Assembly: GCA_030834765.1 (NCBI GenBank)
Contig: JAUQXG010000011.1
Coordinates: 1 to 5,598, forward strand
Source of the DNA: Lutispora sp.
GTDB taxonomy: Bacteria > Bacillota > Clostridia > Lutisporales > Lutisporaceae
Direction of reading: 5' to 3'
Length of the DNA: 5,598 nucleotides
Shown here: piece by piece, positions 1-5,440 of the stretch
Position numbering within the stretch: position 1 is the stretch's first letter
Layout of the letters: every line of letters starts with the position of its first letter
Translations under genes and position numbers: made by a program
The notes under the pieces: generated by a model
Told to the model about the DNA's origin: nothing
The model's database searches: none
The model's input: only the letters and a program-made list of their open reading frames with translations

Positions 1-137
1 TGGTTTATTTCCCATATTACATGATTTTGTATATCTACAGTATCTGCTTCATGAAACTTAATTAGAAGTTGGTCAAACTGCTTTTCAAGTCCTTCCATAT
101 CTGGCCTTTCATATTTGTAATCCTCAAACCGTAGCAT
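1..137 (-). CDS. M3-family oligoendopeptidase, N-terminal fragment (runs off left edge)
   Basis: This is the first 45 codons of a minus-strand gene that continues beyond the window. The ATG is the complement of 135-137. A strong ribosome binding site (GGAGGGGG on the minus strand, complement of 144-151) sits 6 bases upstream and fixes the start. The protein begins MLRFEDYKYERPDMEGLEKQ. The 'F-x-D/E-Y-K-Y-E-R-P-D' opening followed by an amphipathic helix is what I recognise from clostridial M3 oligoendopeptidases (PepF-like zinc peptidases that cut short peptides in the cytoplasm). The catalytic HExxH motif would lie far downstream and cannot be seen, so the call rests only on N-terminal resemblance. 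The gene is divergent from the MFS exporter at 445 and not obviously linked to the metal operon. Confidence 0.72.
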   Translation of the reverse strand, partial: MLRFEDYKYERPDMEGLEKQFDQLLIKFHEADTVDIQNHVIWEIN

Positions 138-182
138 AAAATTCCCCCTCCATTTTGGCATTAAAATATATCTATAGAAATT

Positions 183-210
183 ATTCTACCACTATTTAAC
201 ACTTTGTGGA
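183..210 (-). promoter_or_regulatory. Candidate promoter for the peptidase gene
   Basis: Read on the minus strand, there is TCCACA (complement of 205-210), a 16-base spacer, then TAGAAT (complement of 183-188). The TAGAAT is preceded by TGG, giving an extended -10 (TGnTAGAAT). This lies 45 bases upstream of the ATG at 137, a normal leader length. It is a match by eye to the sigma-A consensus only. Confidence 0.4.
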
Positions 211-250
211 ATAAATTCTCAAAATTCAGTTCGCCCAATAGAGAATACAA

Positions 251-270
251 AGGTTATATGAGGTTATAAT
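251..270. repeat. Tandem 10-base near-repeat
   Basis: AGGTTATATG is directly followed by AGGTTATAAT, with eight of ten bases shared and no spacer. It lies upstream of both divergent promoters and could be a regulator site. It could equally be chance in AT-rich DNA. Confidence 0.4.
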
Positions 271-332
271 CAAATATTATTAAAATTTCACCATGTACTT
301 ATCATTTATGCTATGGTAATTTAACTACATAT

Positions 333-340
333 GCTATACT
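333..340 (+). promoter_or_regulatory. Candidate extended -10 element for the MFS exporter
   Basis: TGCTATACT (TG at 332-333, hexamer TATACT at 335-340) fits an extended -10. The hexamer 17 bases upstream (312-317, TATGGT) is a poor -35, so the promoter would depend on the TGn extension. Use of this site would give a leader of about 100 bases before the ATG at 445. Confidence 0.35.
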
Positions 341-352
341 TTCAAATACGGA

Positions 353-394
353 TAAAGAATTAAAATTGTCACGATCATGATTTCTAAAGAATTA
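353..394. repeat. Spaced direct repeat TAAAGAATTA in the MFS leader
   Basis: The exact 10-mer TAAAGAATTA occurs at 353-362 and again at 385-394. The start-to-start distance is 32 bases, about three helical turns, so both copies would face the same side of the DNA. It lies between the candidate -10 and the MFS start. A role as a paired regulator site is speculation. Confidence 0.4.
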
Positions 395-444
395 GACCAA
401 GACTAGATATCAATAACAAATCGATTGGAGAGAATATTTCAAAT

Positions 445-1671
445 ATGAATAAAAATTGGAAAAAGAATATCATACTCTTTTTAGCTAGCCAAACCATATC
501 ACTCTTTGGGTCATCCCTAGTTCAATATTCAATTATGTGGTATATTACATTAAAAACACAGTCAGGAATCATGATGACCATATCTATTGTTTGTGGTTTC
601 CTGCCTACCCTTTTTCTTTCTCCCTTTGCTGGAGTATGGGCAGATCGCTATAATCGAAAAACCCTTATTATTCTGTCAGATTCCTTGATTGCTATATCAA
701 CACTTATTTTAGCAATATTGTTTTTGCTAGGATACGATTCCCTATGGCTGCTTTTTGTCATGTCTGCGGTACGCGCTCTGGGAACAGGAATTCAAACACC
801 CGCTATAGGAGCCTTTCTTCCTCAGCTTGTACCAGAGGATAAACTTACTAAGGTGAATGCGACAAACGGGACTATACAATCACTGGTTATGCTCATATCT
901 CCCATGATTAGCGGAGCACTGCTCACTATGACTACCATTGAAACAATATTTTTTATAGATGTTATTACGGCAGCTATAGCAGTTCTGACATTGCTTTTAT
1001 TTTTACATGTTCCCCTTCATGCAAAAGCTTTAGAGAAGCAAACGACCAGCTATTTCATCGATATGCGTGAAGGCTTCACTTATATCAGAAACCATGTTTA
1101 TGTTAAGAAATTCTTTTTGTTTTGCGCATTCTTCTTTTTCCTAGCTGCGCCTGTTGCATTTTTAACTCCGTTACAGGTCACACGCAGTTTTGGCAGCGAT
1201 ATCTGGCGTCTAACAGCAATTGAGATCACTTTTTCTGTTGGTATGATGCTTGGTGGTATCATCATGGTTTCTTGGGGCGGTTTCAAAAACAAGATTCATA
1301 CTATGACACTATCAAGCTTTATGATCGGAGCTTGTACCTTCGCACTTGGTGTTGTTCCAACATTTTGGATCTATTTAATCTTTATGGGTTTGGTTGGAAT
1401 CGCTATGCCAATATTCAATACACCGTCTACAGTTTTATTGCAAGAAAAGGTTGAAGCAGATTTTCTCGGTAGAGTATTCGGTGTTTTAGGAATGATATCC
1501 AGTTCTATGATGCCATTAGGGATGCTTGTCTTTGGACCGCTATCCGACATCATTAAAATAGAATGGATGCTTATAGGAACCGGATTGCTGCTGTTTATTC
1601 AGGGTTTCTTCCTGATAGGTAACAAAGTATTAATTGAGGCTGGAAAGCCAATCTCAAAACCTGAGCAATAA
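445..1671 (+). CDS. MFS efflux transporter, drug-exporter (DHA3/macrolide-efflux-like) type
   Basis: This 408-residue integral membrane protein probably exports a drug or other small hydrophobic compound using the proton gradient. The sequence shows about twelve hydrophobic segments in two halves, separated by a more polar loop around residues 190-220. The MFS motif A, GVWADRYNRK, is at residues 63-72 after helix 2, matching the G-x3-D-R-x2-R-K family pattern. The second half ends with SSSMMPLGMLVFGPLSD, typical of macrolide-efflux-like MFS proteins. Length is normal for the family (about 400-420). A GGAGAG motif (427-432) lies 12 bases before the ATG, a somewhat long spacing. The gene stands alone: its neighbour upstream is divergent and 190 bases separate it from the metal operon. 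Substrate cannot be told from the sequence, and no specific resistance gene is recognised. A related transporter C-terminus appears on the minus strand at the right edge. Confidence 0.88.
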   Translation: MNKNWKKNIILFLASQTISLFGSSLVQYSIMWYITLKTQSGIMMTISIVCGFLPTLFLSPFAGVWADRYNRKTLIILSDSLIAISTLILAILFLLGYDSLWLLFVMSAVRALGTGIQTPAIGAFLPQLVPEDKLTKVNATNGTIQSLVMLISPMISGALLTMTTIETIFFIDVITAAIAVLTLLLFLHVPLHAKALEKQTTSYFIDMREGFTYIRNHVYVKKFFLFCAFFFFLAAPVAFLTPLQVTRSFGSDIWRLTAIEITFSVGMMLGGIIMVSWGGFKNKIHTMTLSSFMIGACTFALGVVPTFWIYLIFMGLVGIAMPIFNTPSTVLLQEKVEADFLGRVFGVLGMISSSMMPLGMLVFGPLSDIIKIEWMLIGTGLLLFIQGFFLIGNKVLIEAGKPISKPEQ

Positions 1672-1761
1672 CTTTTACTGATATAACATGATGTTTATGC
1701 ACCATCCTCAACCCTTTGAAAAAGAAAATAGTTATTATTTTTTCGTTGAATCAAGAGGAAT

Positions 1762-1790
1762 TTATCCAGAAAAATAGAAATAAATATAAA
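1762..1790 (+). promoter_or_regulatory. Candidate promoter for the metal-uptake operon
   Basis: TTATCC (1762-1767), a 17-base spacer and TATAAA (1785-1790) form a weak sigma-A-like promoter in the 190-base gap (1672-1861) ahead of the operon. An alternative is TGTACT (1807-1812), 17 bases, TATGAT (1830-1835), but that leaves a leader of only about 20 bases. I found no match to the Bacillus Zur box (TCGTAATnATTACGA type) or to the AdcR palindrome in this gap, so metal control is not shown by the sequence. Confidence 0.25.
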
Positions 1791-1861
1791 ACACCATTAC
1801 AATACGTGTACTGTGGCAGAATAGGCCAATATGATATGCAGAACAAAGGAGGAGAAAAGCA

Positions 1862-2173
1862 ATGAAAAATAAGCATCTTAACATTGGTAGATTTATTGCT
1901 ATGATCCTTTTTCTCTGCATTCTCTTCACTCTTCTTTTTTCAGTTAGTTTTATTATCTTTCATACAGATCATAATTGTACGGGGGAAGGTTGCGTAGTAT
2001 GTGCCCAGCTAAAAACCTGTGCAGATATCATCAAAAAACTCAATATTTGTCTATATACATTTCCATTTGCGATTTTTGCTTATACCGCATTATCGTCCTA
2101 TACCTTTCTATCAGTGAATCCTGATAAAAAACACTATACTCTAGTGCGACTAAAGGTTAGACTTGATATTTAA
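1862..2173 (+). CDS. Small His/Cys-rich membrane protein, first gene of the metal-uptake operon
   Basis: This 103-residue protein has two predicted membrane helices (about residues 9-33 and 61-86). Between them is a compact metal-binding-like segment: H34, H37, C39, C44, C47 and C53 (HTDHNCTGEGCVVC, then a further Cys after five residues). Small proteins with an 'H-x-C-T-G-E-x-C-x-V-C' loop are often found beside zinc-uptake genes in Clostridia, in my recollection. The function is not established, but a role in metal sensing, delivery or redox protection at the membrane is plausible. The start is supported by a very good ribosome binding site, AAAGGAGG (1845-1852), 9 bases before the ATG. The gene is followed after 55 bases by znuA on the same strand. 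The C-terminus is basic and soluble (KKHYTLVRLKVRLDI). Confidence 0.75.
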   Translation: MKNKHLNIGRFIAMILFLCILFTLLFSVSFIIFHTDHNCTGEGCVVCAQLKTCADIIKKLNICLYTFPFAIFAYTALSSYTFLSVNPDKKHYTLVRLKVRLDI

Positions 2174-2183
2174 ACCTTCAACT

Positions 2184-2207
2184 TTTGCTTAAAACAAGTT
2201 TTGCAAA
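2184..2207 (+). other. Small AT-rich hairpin ahead of znuA
   Basis: In the 55-base gap before znuA, TTTGC (2184-2188) pairs with GCAAA (2203-2207), and inside it AAAAC (2191-2195) pairs with GTTTT (2198-2202), with a TT bulge on one side and a 2-base apparent loop. It ends 6 bases before the AGGAGG site. It may modulate transcript processing or expression between the first gene and znuA, but it is weak and has no T-run. Confidence 0.25.
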
Positions 2208-2228
2208 TAGCTTAGGAGGCTTAAATAG

Positions 2229-3206
2229 ATGAAAAAAATAATATTATGTATTCTAGGGGTTGCGCTTTTAACGATAGCCTTGGTTGGTTGCGTTCAAGAA
2301 GATAATACAGCTTCTAAGGATACGATGAAAGCTGACGATAAAATCAATATTGTTGCAACTATTTTTCCCCAATATGATTTTACAAGAGCCATTATAGGAA
2401 ACAGAGCGAATTTGACTATGCTGATGAATCCTGGAGGAGAAACACATTCCTATGACCCATCCCCTGGGGATATCATTAAAATTCAAAAGGCTGATGTATT
2501 TATCTACATTGGTGGAGAAAATGATGCATGGGTAAATACGATATTAGAGTCCATGGATACAAGCAACAAAAAAATCATTAGATTGATGGACTCTGTTGAT
2601 GCGGTTGAAGAAGAAGCTGTTGAAGGTATGGAAGCAGAAGAGCACGATGAGGATCAGGAATGTCATGAGGAAGAAGTTGAGTACGATGAGCATATTTGGA
2701 CTTCTCCTAAAAACGCTATTTTGATGATAAATGCCATTACCAATGTGCTCTGTGAAATTGACGATAAAAATGCAAACATATATAAACAAAATGCGAAAGC
2801 TTATGCCTCACAAATTCAAGAAGTTGATTATGAAATGATAAATATTGTGGATCATGCCACACATAAATTATTAGTCTTTGGTGATCGTTTTCCTTTTCGC
2901 TACTTTGCAGATGAGTTTGGTCTCGATTACAGAGCTGCTTTTAATGGCTGCAGCACAGAAACAGAAGCCAGCGCAGGCACGGTAGCCTATTTGATCGATA
3001 CAGTAAAGAAAAACAATATATCCCATATCTTTTATATAGAATTAAGCAATCAGAACATTGCAAAGGCTATAAGCGAAGAAACAGGAGCTGATATGCTGCT
3101 GCTTCATTCTTATCATAATGTTTCAAAGGATGACTTTGAAGCAGGTGTTACTTACCTTTCTCTTATGAAACAAAACGCAGAGAACTTGAGAAAGGGGTTG
3201 AACTAA
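2229..3206 (+). CDS. znuA: Zinc/manganese ABC transporter substrate-binding lipoprotein (ZnuA/TroA family)
   Basis: This 325-residue extracellular lipoprotein should capture Zn2+ (or Mn2+) and hand it to the ZnuB permease. A lipoprotein signal spans residues 1-20, with lipobox LVGC and modified C21. The mature N-domain contains IVATIFPQYDF (41-51) and the ligand motif GGETHSYDPSP (H73). Residues 126-154 form a strongly acidic insert with H139, C145 and H146, like the His-rich loop of zinc binders, and lead into DEHIWTSPKNA (H155, second ligand). The third ligand His of classical ZnuA (F-H-D-x-F) is replaced by Gly in VFGDRFPFRYFADEFGL (G218). Instead, LLLHSYHNVS supplies H293 and H296 where an Asp-containing segment usually sits. 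Length is normal. AGGAGG (2214-2219) lies 9 bases before the ATG. znuC starts 3 bases after the stop, so the two are cotranscribed. Zinc versus manganese cannot be decided, though the acidic His loop favours zinc. Confidence 0.93.
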   Translation: MKKIILCILGVALLTIALVGCVQEDNTASKDTMKADDKINIVATIFPQYDFTRAIIGNRANLTMLMNPGGETHSYDPSPGDIIKIQKADVFIYIGGENDAWVNTILESMDTSNKKIIRLMDSVDAVEEEAVEGMEAEEHDEDQECHEEEVEYDEHIWTSPKNAILMINAITNVLCEIDDKNANIYKQNAKAYASQIQEVDYEMINIVDHATHKLLVFGDRFPFRYFADEFGLDYRAAFNGCSTETEASAGTVAYLIDTVKKNNISHIFYIELSNQNIAKAISEETGADMLLLHSYHNVSKDDFEAGVTYLSLMKQNAENLRKGLN

Positions 3207-3209
3207 CCA

Positions 3210-3917
3210 ATGAAGCTGATTTCCTGCCAAAATGTAACCATGAAATATGATGGCCACCTTGCAGTAGACAATATTAGCTTTGACTTAGATCAGGGAGATT
3301 ATTTGTGTATTGTGGGATAAAACGGCTCTGGTAAAAGTACGCTGATGAAAGGTATTCTGGGTCTTTTAAAACCAATGAGCGGTCATATTACTTTTAACAG
3401 CATTGAGCAGAATGAAATAGGATATCTGCCTCAGCAAACTGTGGTGCAAAAAGACTTTCCCGCCAGTGTATTTGAAGTAGTTCTTTCTGGTTGTCTAAAC
3501 CGACGTGGACTTTTGCCGTTTTACTCTAAAAAGGAAAAAACCATGGCAAATGAGAATATGAAGTGGCTGGAAATAGATGAATTAAAAAAGAAATCCTATA
3601 GCGATTTATCCGGCGGGCAGCAGCAGCGTGTGCTTTTAGCTCGTGCGCTGTGTGCCACCCGAAGGCTGCTGGTACTTGATGAGCCTGTCACAGGCCTTGA
3701 CCCTATCATGACCTCAGAGCTATATACTTTAATCAATAGACTAAACCAAGAACAAGGGATTACCATCATCATGGTATCTCATGACATGAAAAGTGCTGTG
3801 CAGTATGGAACCAAAATATTACACATGAAAACCTCATCTGTTTTTTTTGGTTTAACAGAGGAATATTTAAATACCGCCATCTGCCATAAAATGATGGGAG
3901 GTGTTCGAAATGCTTGA
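3210..3917 (+). pseudogene. znuC: Zinc ABC transporter ATPase with in-frame stop in the Walker A motif
   Basis: Read from the ATG at 3210 (AAAGGGG at 3191-3197, overlapping the end of znuA), this frame encodes a 235-codon ABC ATPase that would power ZnuB. Codon 37 (3318-3320) is TAA. It falls inside Walker A, giving G36-stop-NGSGKST where the family has G-E/P-N-G-x-G-K-S-T. Everything after it is intact in the same frame: Q-loop LPQQ (73-76), signature LSGGQ (133-137), Walker B LLVLDEP (153-159, catalytic E158), D-loop GLD (162-164) and switch H191 in SHD. A GAA to TAA change explains the stop. The first in-frame ATG after it (3345, codon 46) would give a 190-residue product lacking K42 and the whole P-loop, so reinitiation could not restore ATP binding. 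It is either a fresh nonsense mutation or a sequence error. Low-level readthrough is possible but not indicated. The gene overlaps znuB by 8 bases. Confidence 0.9.
3897..3903 (+). promoter_or_regulatory. Ribosome binding site that sets the znuB start
   Basis: GGAGGTG lies inside the end of znuC, 6 bases before the ATG at 3910. The in-frame GTG at 3901-3903 is part of this site and so is unlikely to be the start. The ATG at 3910 is preferred. Confidence 0.75.
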
Positions 3918-4731
3918 TTTACTTAAAGAGTTATTTTCTTACACATTTATCATCCGCGCATTGGTTGTGGGCATTTTAGTTTCTTTGTGTGCCGCTTTGC
4001 TTGGCGTAAGCTTGGTGCTGAAGCGTTATTCTATGATCGGAGATGGGCTTTCCCATGTGGGATTTGGTGCTCTTGCCGTGGCAATGGCACTCAATGTGGC
4101 ACCGCTGCAAGTATCCATTCCAGTAGTAGTTCTTGCGGCATTTTTCCTGCTTCGCATTAGCGAAAGCAGCAAAATCAAAGGTGATGCTGCCATCGCACTT
4201 ATTTCCAGCAGTGCTCTAGCCATAGGTGTCATTACGATATCTCTTACAACTGGAATGAATACAGATGTGTGCAACTATATGTTTGGCAGTATCCTTGCTA
4301 TGAGTAAAAGTGATGTTTACCTTAGTGCAGCAATGGGAATTGTAGTCTTAGTCTTATATATACTATTTTACAACAAAATTTTTGCAGTTACCTTTGATGA
4401 GAATTTCGCAAAAGCAACGGGCACAAAAGCAGAGCGGTATAATATGCTGATAGCCCTTTTGACTGCACTTACCATTGTAATTGGAATGAGGATGATGGGT
4501 GCCATGCTCATATCCAGCTTGATTATTTTTCCCGCATTAACATCTATGCGAGTATATGGCAGTTTTAAGGGAGTTATTATTTGCTCCACCATTTTATCCA
4601 TCATCTGCTTTTTTATCGGTATTGTTATCTCCTTTGCATTATCTATTCCTGCCGGCGCCAGTGTCGTAGCAGTAAACCTTTTGGCATTTATTCTGTTCTC
4701 CATCGCAGGACTATTCATAAAAAAGATATAG
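3910..4731 (+). CDS. znuB: Zinc/manganese ABC transporter permease (ABC-3 family, ZnuB)
   Basis: This 273-residue integral membrane permease forms the metal channel of the transporter. It shows about seven to eight hydrophobic segments across its length. Family signatures are clear: RYSMIGDGLSHVGFGALA (39-56), FDENFAKATG (162-171) on a cytoplasmic loop, GAMLISSLIIFPA (197-209), the usual ATPase-contact region of ABC-3 permeases, and IPAGASVVAVN (246-256) before the last helix. Length matches the family (260-290). It starts inside the end of znuC with an 8-base overlap, so translation is probably coupled. Because ribosomes should stop early in znuC at 3318, coupling may be reduced, although znuB has its own good GGAGGTG site. 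The frame is intact with no sign of decay, which suggests that the znuC stop is recent or an error. Stop TAG is at 4729-4731. Confidence 0.93.
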   Translation: MLDLLKELFSYTFIIRALVVGILVSLCAALLGVSLVLKRYSMIGDGLSHVGFGALAVAMALNVAPLQVSIPVVVLAAFFLLRISESSKIKGDAAIALISSSALAIGVITISLTTGMNTDVCNYMFGSILAMSKSDVYLSAAMGIVVLVLYILFYNKIFAVTFDENFAKATGTKAERYNMLIALLTALTIVIGMRMMGAMLISSLIIFPALTSMRVYGSFKGVIICSTILSIICFFIGIVISFALSIPAGASVVAVNLLAFILFSIAGLFIKKI

Positions 4732-4736
4732 GAGGT
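4730..4736 (+). promoter_or_regulatory. Ribosome binding site that sets a TTG start
   Basis: AGGAGGT overlaps the last two bases of the znuB stop codon and lies 6 bases before TTG at 4743. This supports the TTG as the real start of the following lipoprotein. The far-upstream in-frame start at 4581 would lie inside znuB and would put the signal peptide in the middle of the protein. Confidence 0.8.
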
Positions 4737-4742
4737 GTTCCA

Positions 4743-5261
4743 TTGAAAAAAACTTTATTGCTCCATTTGCTTATTCTTGTTATCTTTATTGCTGGATGCA
4801 GCAACAAACAAGCTCCCTCTGATACACTTCCCAGCAATATTGGGTCTTCCCCAGAAAGTGTATCCGATTCCGCTATACCGGAACAAGAATCAAAAGACAA
4901 TGCAGACATCTTTGAGATAAAAGAAAAAATGTTTATTGCCCAATGCAACGATATTTATCTAAATCCAGAGGATTATAAAAATAAAACAATTAAGCTGGAG
5001 GGTATATATGATGAATATACGGACCCAGAAACAAACAAAACTTATTATTATGTCATTCGCTATGGTCCTGGTTGTTGCGGAAATGATGGAACGGCCGGAT
5101 TTGAAATTTTATACGACGGCAATGCCCCTAAGCTTAATGACTGGATAGAAGTGATGGGTACCATAGAAGAAATGGAAGACGATGGCTTTGAATATGTGGC
5201 TTTGCGGGTGTCCAAACTTACAATTTTAGATGTACGAGGTGCAGAATCTGTTTCCTATTAA
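4743..5261 (+). CDS. Small lipoprotein with CC motif (TIGR03943/YcgQ C-terminal-domain-like), end of the metal operon
   Basis: Starting at TTG 4743, this 172-residue protein has a lipoprotein signal (KKTLLLHLLILVIFIAGC, C19 modified), a Ser/Pro/Glu-rich linker (about 20-60), and a folded domain (about 62-165). The domain reads as a small beta-barrel-like unit: YLNPEDYKNKTIKLEGIYDE, then YYVIRYGPGCCGNDGTAGF with the paired C111-C112, then LNDWIEVMGTIEE. The pattern 'Y-x-G/N-K-x-I-x-L-x-G ... R-x4-CC-x2-D-G ... W-x-x-V-x-G' resembles the C-terminal domain of TIGR03943 (DUF1980, YcgQ-type) proteins, which pair with a putative permease. Here the membrane half is absent and the domain is tethered to the outer face of the membrane. 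The place in the operon suggests a metal-binding accessory protein. This is an inference, and the family assignment is by eye. It is followed 34 bases later by the operon-end hairpin. Confidence 0.72.
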   Translation: MKKTLLLHLLILVIFIAGCSNKQAPSDTLPSNIGSSPESVSDSAIPEQESKDNADIFEIKEKMFIAQCNDIYLNPEDYKNKTIKLEGIYDEYTDPETNKTYYYVIRYGPGCCGNDGTAGFEILYDGNAPKLNDWIEVMGTIEEMEDDGFEYVALRVSKLTILDVRGAESVSY

Positions 5262-5295
5262 TTGTAGCCCAAAGCATGCAACCGCATTATTTATA

Positions 5296-5340
5296 AAACA
5301 ATTACTCATAGATAAGAAGCTTAGCTATGAGTAATTGTTT
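5296..5340. terminator. Perfect 16-bp inverted repeat, likely bidirectional terminator
   Basis: AAACAATTACTCATAG (5296-5311) is the exact reverse complement of CTATGAGTAATTGTTT (5325-5340). After one A-G mismatch the stem continues with TAAG (5313-5316) and CTTA (5320-5323), leaving a 3-base loop. It lies 34 bases after the operon's last stop and about 100 bases after the stop of the minus-strand MFS gene, so it can serve both converging transcripts. The T-run is short on the plus strand (GTTTC) and slightly better on the minus strand (GTTTTA). The stem is AT-rich. Confidence 0.65.
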
Positions 5341-5343
5341 CAT

Positions 5344-5433
5344 ACCATAGGCTGAAGGATTTCTATAGTATATGCTGCAAAATAAACTAACGAAAAAATC
5401 CTTTTTATAGCTGCTTCCTTTAATGTCTATGGT
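5344..5433. repeat. Nested small inverted repeats between the two converging genes
   Basis: ACCATAG (5344-5350) pairs with CTATGGT (5427-5433), and inside it AAGGATTT (5355-5362) pairs with AAATCCTT (5396-5403). Together they could form a long imperfect, interrupted hairpin of about 90 bases. It may be part of the termination region of the minus-strand gene or a degraded small repeat element. No flanking target duplication was seen. Confidence 0.35.
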
Positions 5434-5440
5434 GAAATTA

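Larger units (their letters stand above)
138..444. other. Divergent intergenic region with small repeats, no gene seen
   Basis: This 307-base AT-rich stretch lies between the divergent peptidase and MFS genes. It must hold both promoters. I see no convincing coding frame, tRNA or known riboswitch. It contains a tandem near-repeat (251-270), a spaced 10-base direct repeat (353-394), the small palindrome AATCGATT (419-426), and the palindrome ATATTTCAAATAT (434-446), which overlaps the MFS start codon. These may be regulator sites for the exporter, but none matches an operator I can name. Confidence 0.6.

Noticed and set aside
377..406. Nine-codon open frame (MISKELDQD) ahead of the MFS gene, as a possible leader peptide for antibiotic-induced attenuation
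   Set aside because: No ribosome binding site precedes it and I see no competing hairpins around it, so it is more likely chance.
1667..1743. AATAACT / AGTTATT stem followed by a run of T, as an MFS terminator
   Set aside because: The stem is only 7 AT-rich pairs with a loop of over 50 bases, too weak to call.
1672..1861. Zur or AdcR operator before the metal operon
   Set aside because: No palindrome matching TCGTAATnATTACGA or TTAACnnGTTAA was found by reading the gap.
3318..3320. Recoding of the znuC stop as a special amino acid
   Set aside because: The codon is TAA, not TGA (selenocysteine) or TAG (pyrrolysine), and other genes here end in TAA.
3345..3917. A separate 190-residue gene starting at ATG 3345
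   Set aside because: It is simply the remainder of znuC after the TAA at 3318. It has no ribosome binding site and lacks the P-loop.
4026..4718. Minus-strand open frames across znuB
   Set aside because: They are antisense shadows of a clear permease gene, with no ribosome binding sites or recognisable domains.
4581..4742. N-terminal extension of the lipoprotein from 4581
   Set aside because: It lies wholly inside znuB in another frame, and the lipoprotein signal and ribosome binding site point to TTG 4743.
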